From the NCBI GenBank assembly GCA_937901625.1, contig CALDIE010000295.1, positions 1 to 5,367 of the forward strand: DNA of 5,367 bases, in the 5' to 3' direction. Shown piece after piece: positions 4,691 through 5,367 of this stretch (position 1 is the stretch's first letter; each line of letters opens with the position of its first letter). The notes under the pieces were generated by a model, which saw nothing but the letters and a program-made list of their open reading frames with translations, ran no database searches and had not been told where the DNA came from. Source of the stretch: an uncultured Lachnospiraceae bacterium (GTDB lineage: Bacteria > Bacillota > Clostridia > Lachnospirales > Lachnospiraceae). A program made the translations under genes and the position numbers.

Positions 4691-5367
4691 TTAATCTAAG
4701 AAATCGCTGAGGATAATACCAAACTTACGCAGGGTATCAACATCAGCATCTGTTATCGTGTAATCATCAGCAAAGATAAGCGCGTTACGGTTAAAGCACC
4801 CCGAACGGTAGCCCACCGCCGTAGCCTGAGTGCTGCTTGCGTCCGTATCCTCTGTCAGGATGATGGAGGGCTCCGGTGATATGACCTCGCCGCCTGCATC
4901 AGGCGTCCCGGAAAGCGCTACGGTATACACTGCCTCCGTGTTCTCATCCCCTGCCGTAGCCTCCGTAACGGTTCCGATCGTAAGACCTGAGTTAATGTCC
5001 GTAAAAGTAGGAGCCTTTGCGACTGCACCTTTATCTACTGCCGTAAGGGTAAGCGTACCGCTCGAATAGGCTGCGGTATATAATGCGCCCGTCGCTGCCC
5101 CGATCGCCGTAGCAAGTGCAGCGGCTTCCGTAGCAAGCGTGGTGGTAGCCATCGTGTAGGATACGTCTGCCGTTGCCACATTTCCCACGGTGATGCTTCC
5201 AGCCGTTGTGGTAGTAGACCCGCCGTACACATCGTAGCTTCCGTCTGCGGTTCTGTATAACACCGTCCCTCGCTTTAAGTCCCCGGCACCTGCCCTCACG
5301 CTGATACCCGTGATGTGTGCCTTGGGCTCGATATGAGCGATGAGGTTATCCTGCCCGATCGAACCGA
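4691..5367 (-). CDS. Capsid decoration protein (lambda gpD type) with insertion, 5' end cut by window edge
   Basis: Stabilises the expanded capsid by sitting on its outer surface. The frame is open to the right edge and shows 224 residues starting GSIGQDNLIAHIEPKAHITG. It continues to GAGDLKRGTVLYRT, the 'A..G.lkRGtvLg' motif of the head decoration family. The C-terminal part is also typical: ATAVGYRSGCFNRNALIFA then a helix, DADVDTLRKFGIILSDF. The true start is probably only a few codons outside the window, since family members begin just before a 'G..G.DNL' segment. A GTG at 5299 would give 202 residues but would remove the conserved N-terminus, so I reject it. Lambda gpD is about 110 residues; the excess comes from a Thr/Ala-rich insertion (listed separately). 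Its place directly before the major capsid gene supports the role. Confidence 0.85.
   Translation of the reverse strand, partial: GSIGQDNLIAHIEPKAHITGISVRAGAGDLKRGTVLYRTADGSYDVYGGSTTTTAGSITVGNVATADVSYTMATTTLATEAAALATAIGAATGALYTAAYSSGTLTLTAVDKGAVAKAPTFTDINSGLTIGTVTEATAGDENTEAVYTVALSGTPDAGGEVISPEPSIILTEDTDASSTQATAVGYRSGCFNRNALIFADDYTITDADVDTLRKFGIILSDFLD
4937..5224 (-). other. Insertion domain in the decoration protein
   Basis: Roughly 95 residues between DLKRGTVLYRTADGSYDV and EAVYTVALSG that gpD-type proteins normally lack. It begins with a Thr/Gly run (GGSTTTTAGSITVGNVATAD). An Ala-rich helix follows (TTLATEAAALATAIGAATGA), then TAAYSSGTLTLTAVDKGAVA and a last strand, SGLTIGTVTEATAGDEN. The pattern 'T...A..lA.AI......YTA....gTLTLTA...G' resembles a small module seen repeatedly in phage virion proteins, by memory and unverified. 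Boundaries are estimates. Its composition suits an exposed accessory domain on the capsid surface. Confidence 0.6.

Noticed and set aside
5035..5299. GTG at 5299 as the start of the decoration gene, and a second minus frame at 5035-5232
   Set aside because: The decoration frame stays open to the window edge with conserved N-terminal residues, so the gene starts outside; the second frame is a shadow of it.
1..5367. A new defence, regulatory or enzymatic system hidden in the window
   Set aside because: Every stretch is accounted for by tightly packed virion genes, and no inverted repeat array, non-coding region longer than 11 bases or catalytic motif was seen.

Overview
The window is part of the virion-structure operon of a tailed phage or prophage with a contractile tail (myovirus type). 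All genes lie on the minus strand and are transcribed from the right edge (about 5367) towards the left edge. Eight genes fill the window with almost no non-coding DNA: the widest gap is 11 bases, and several neighbours overlap by 4 to 8 bases or abut. No tRNA, rRNA, CRISPR array, transposase, integrase, defence gene, promoter or terminator was recognised, and every plus-strand open frame looks like an antisense shadow.

Layout in transcription order: (1) a capsid decoration protein of the lambda gpD type, cut by the right edge; (2) a lambda gpE-type major capsid protein; (3) a small protein with an Ala/Pro/Lys-rich tail, in the position of lambda FI; (4) a small head-tail joining protein in the position of lambda FII; (5) a tail completion protein of the lambda gpZ type; (6) a probable tail terminator in the position of lambda U; (7) a small conserved phage protein with a 17-residue tandem duplication; (8) a contractile tail sheath protein, cut by the left edge. 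The order D-E-FI-FII-Z-U matches lambda, but where lambda has its tail tube gene V this phage has a small protein and then a sheath. The first two products build the icosahedral shell, the next four probably finish the head and join it to the tail, and the sheath surrounds the tail tube.

The host is probably a low-to-middle GC Gram-positive bacterium, perhaps a gut Clostridia member. The support is strong AGGAGG ribosome binding sites before most genes, frequent AGG/CTT/TTA codons, and protein sequences that by memory resemble phages of gut Bacillota. This host call is an inference, not a demonstration.

The most notable features are extra segments in proteins expected to be exposed on the virion. 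The sheath carries about 135 extra residues made of three degenerate 'P-x4-WY' repeats, and the decoration protein carries roughly 95 extra Thr/Ala-rich residues. The module as a whole looks like an ordinary phage structural operon, and I see no new enzymatic or defence system.
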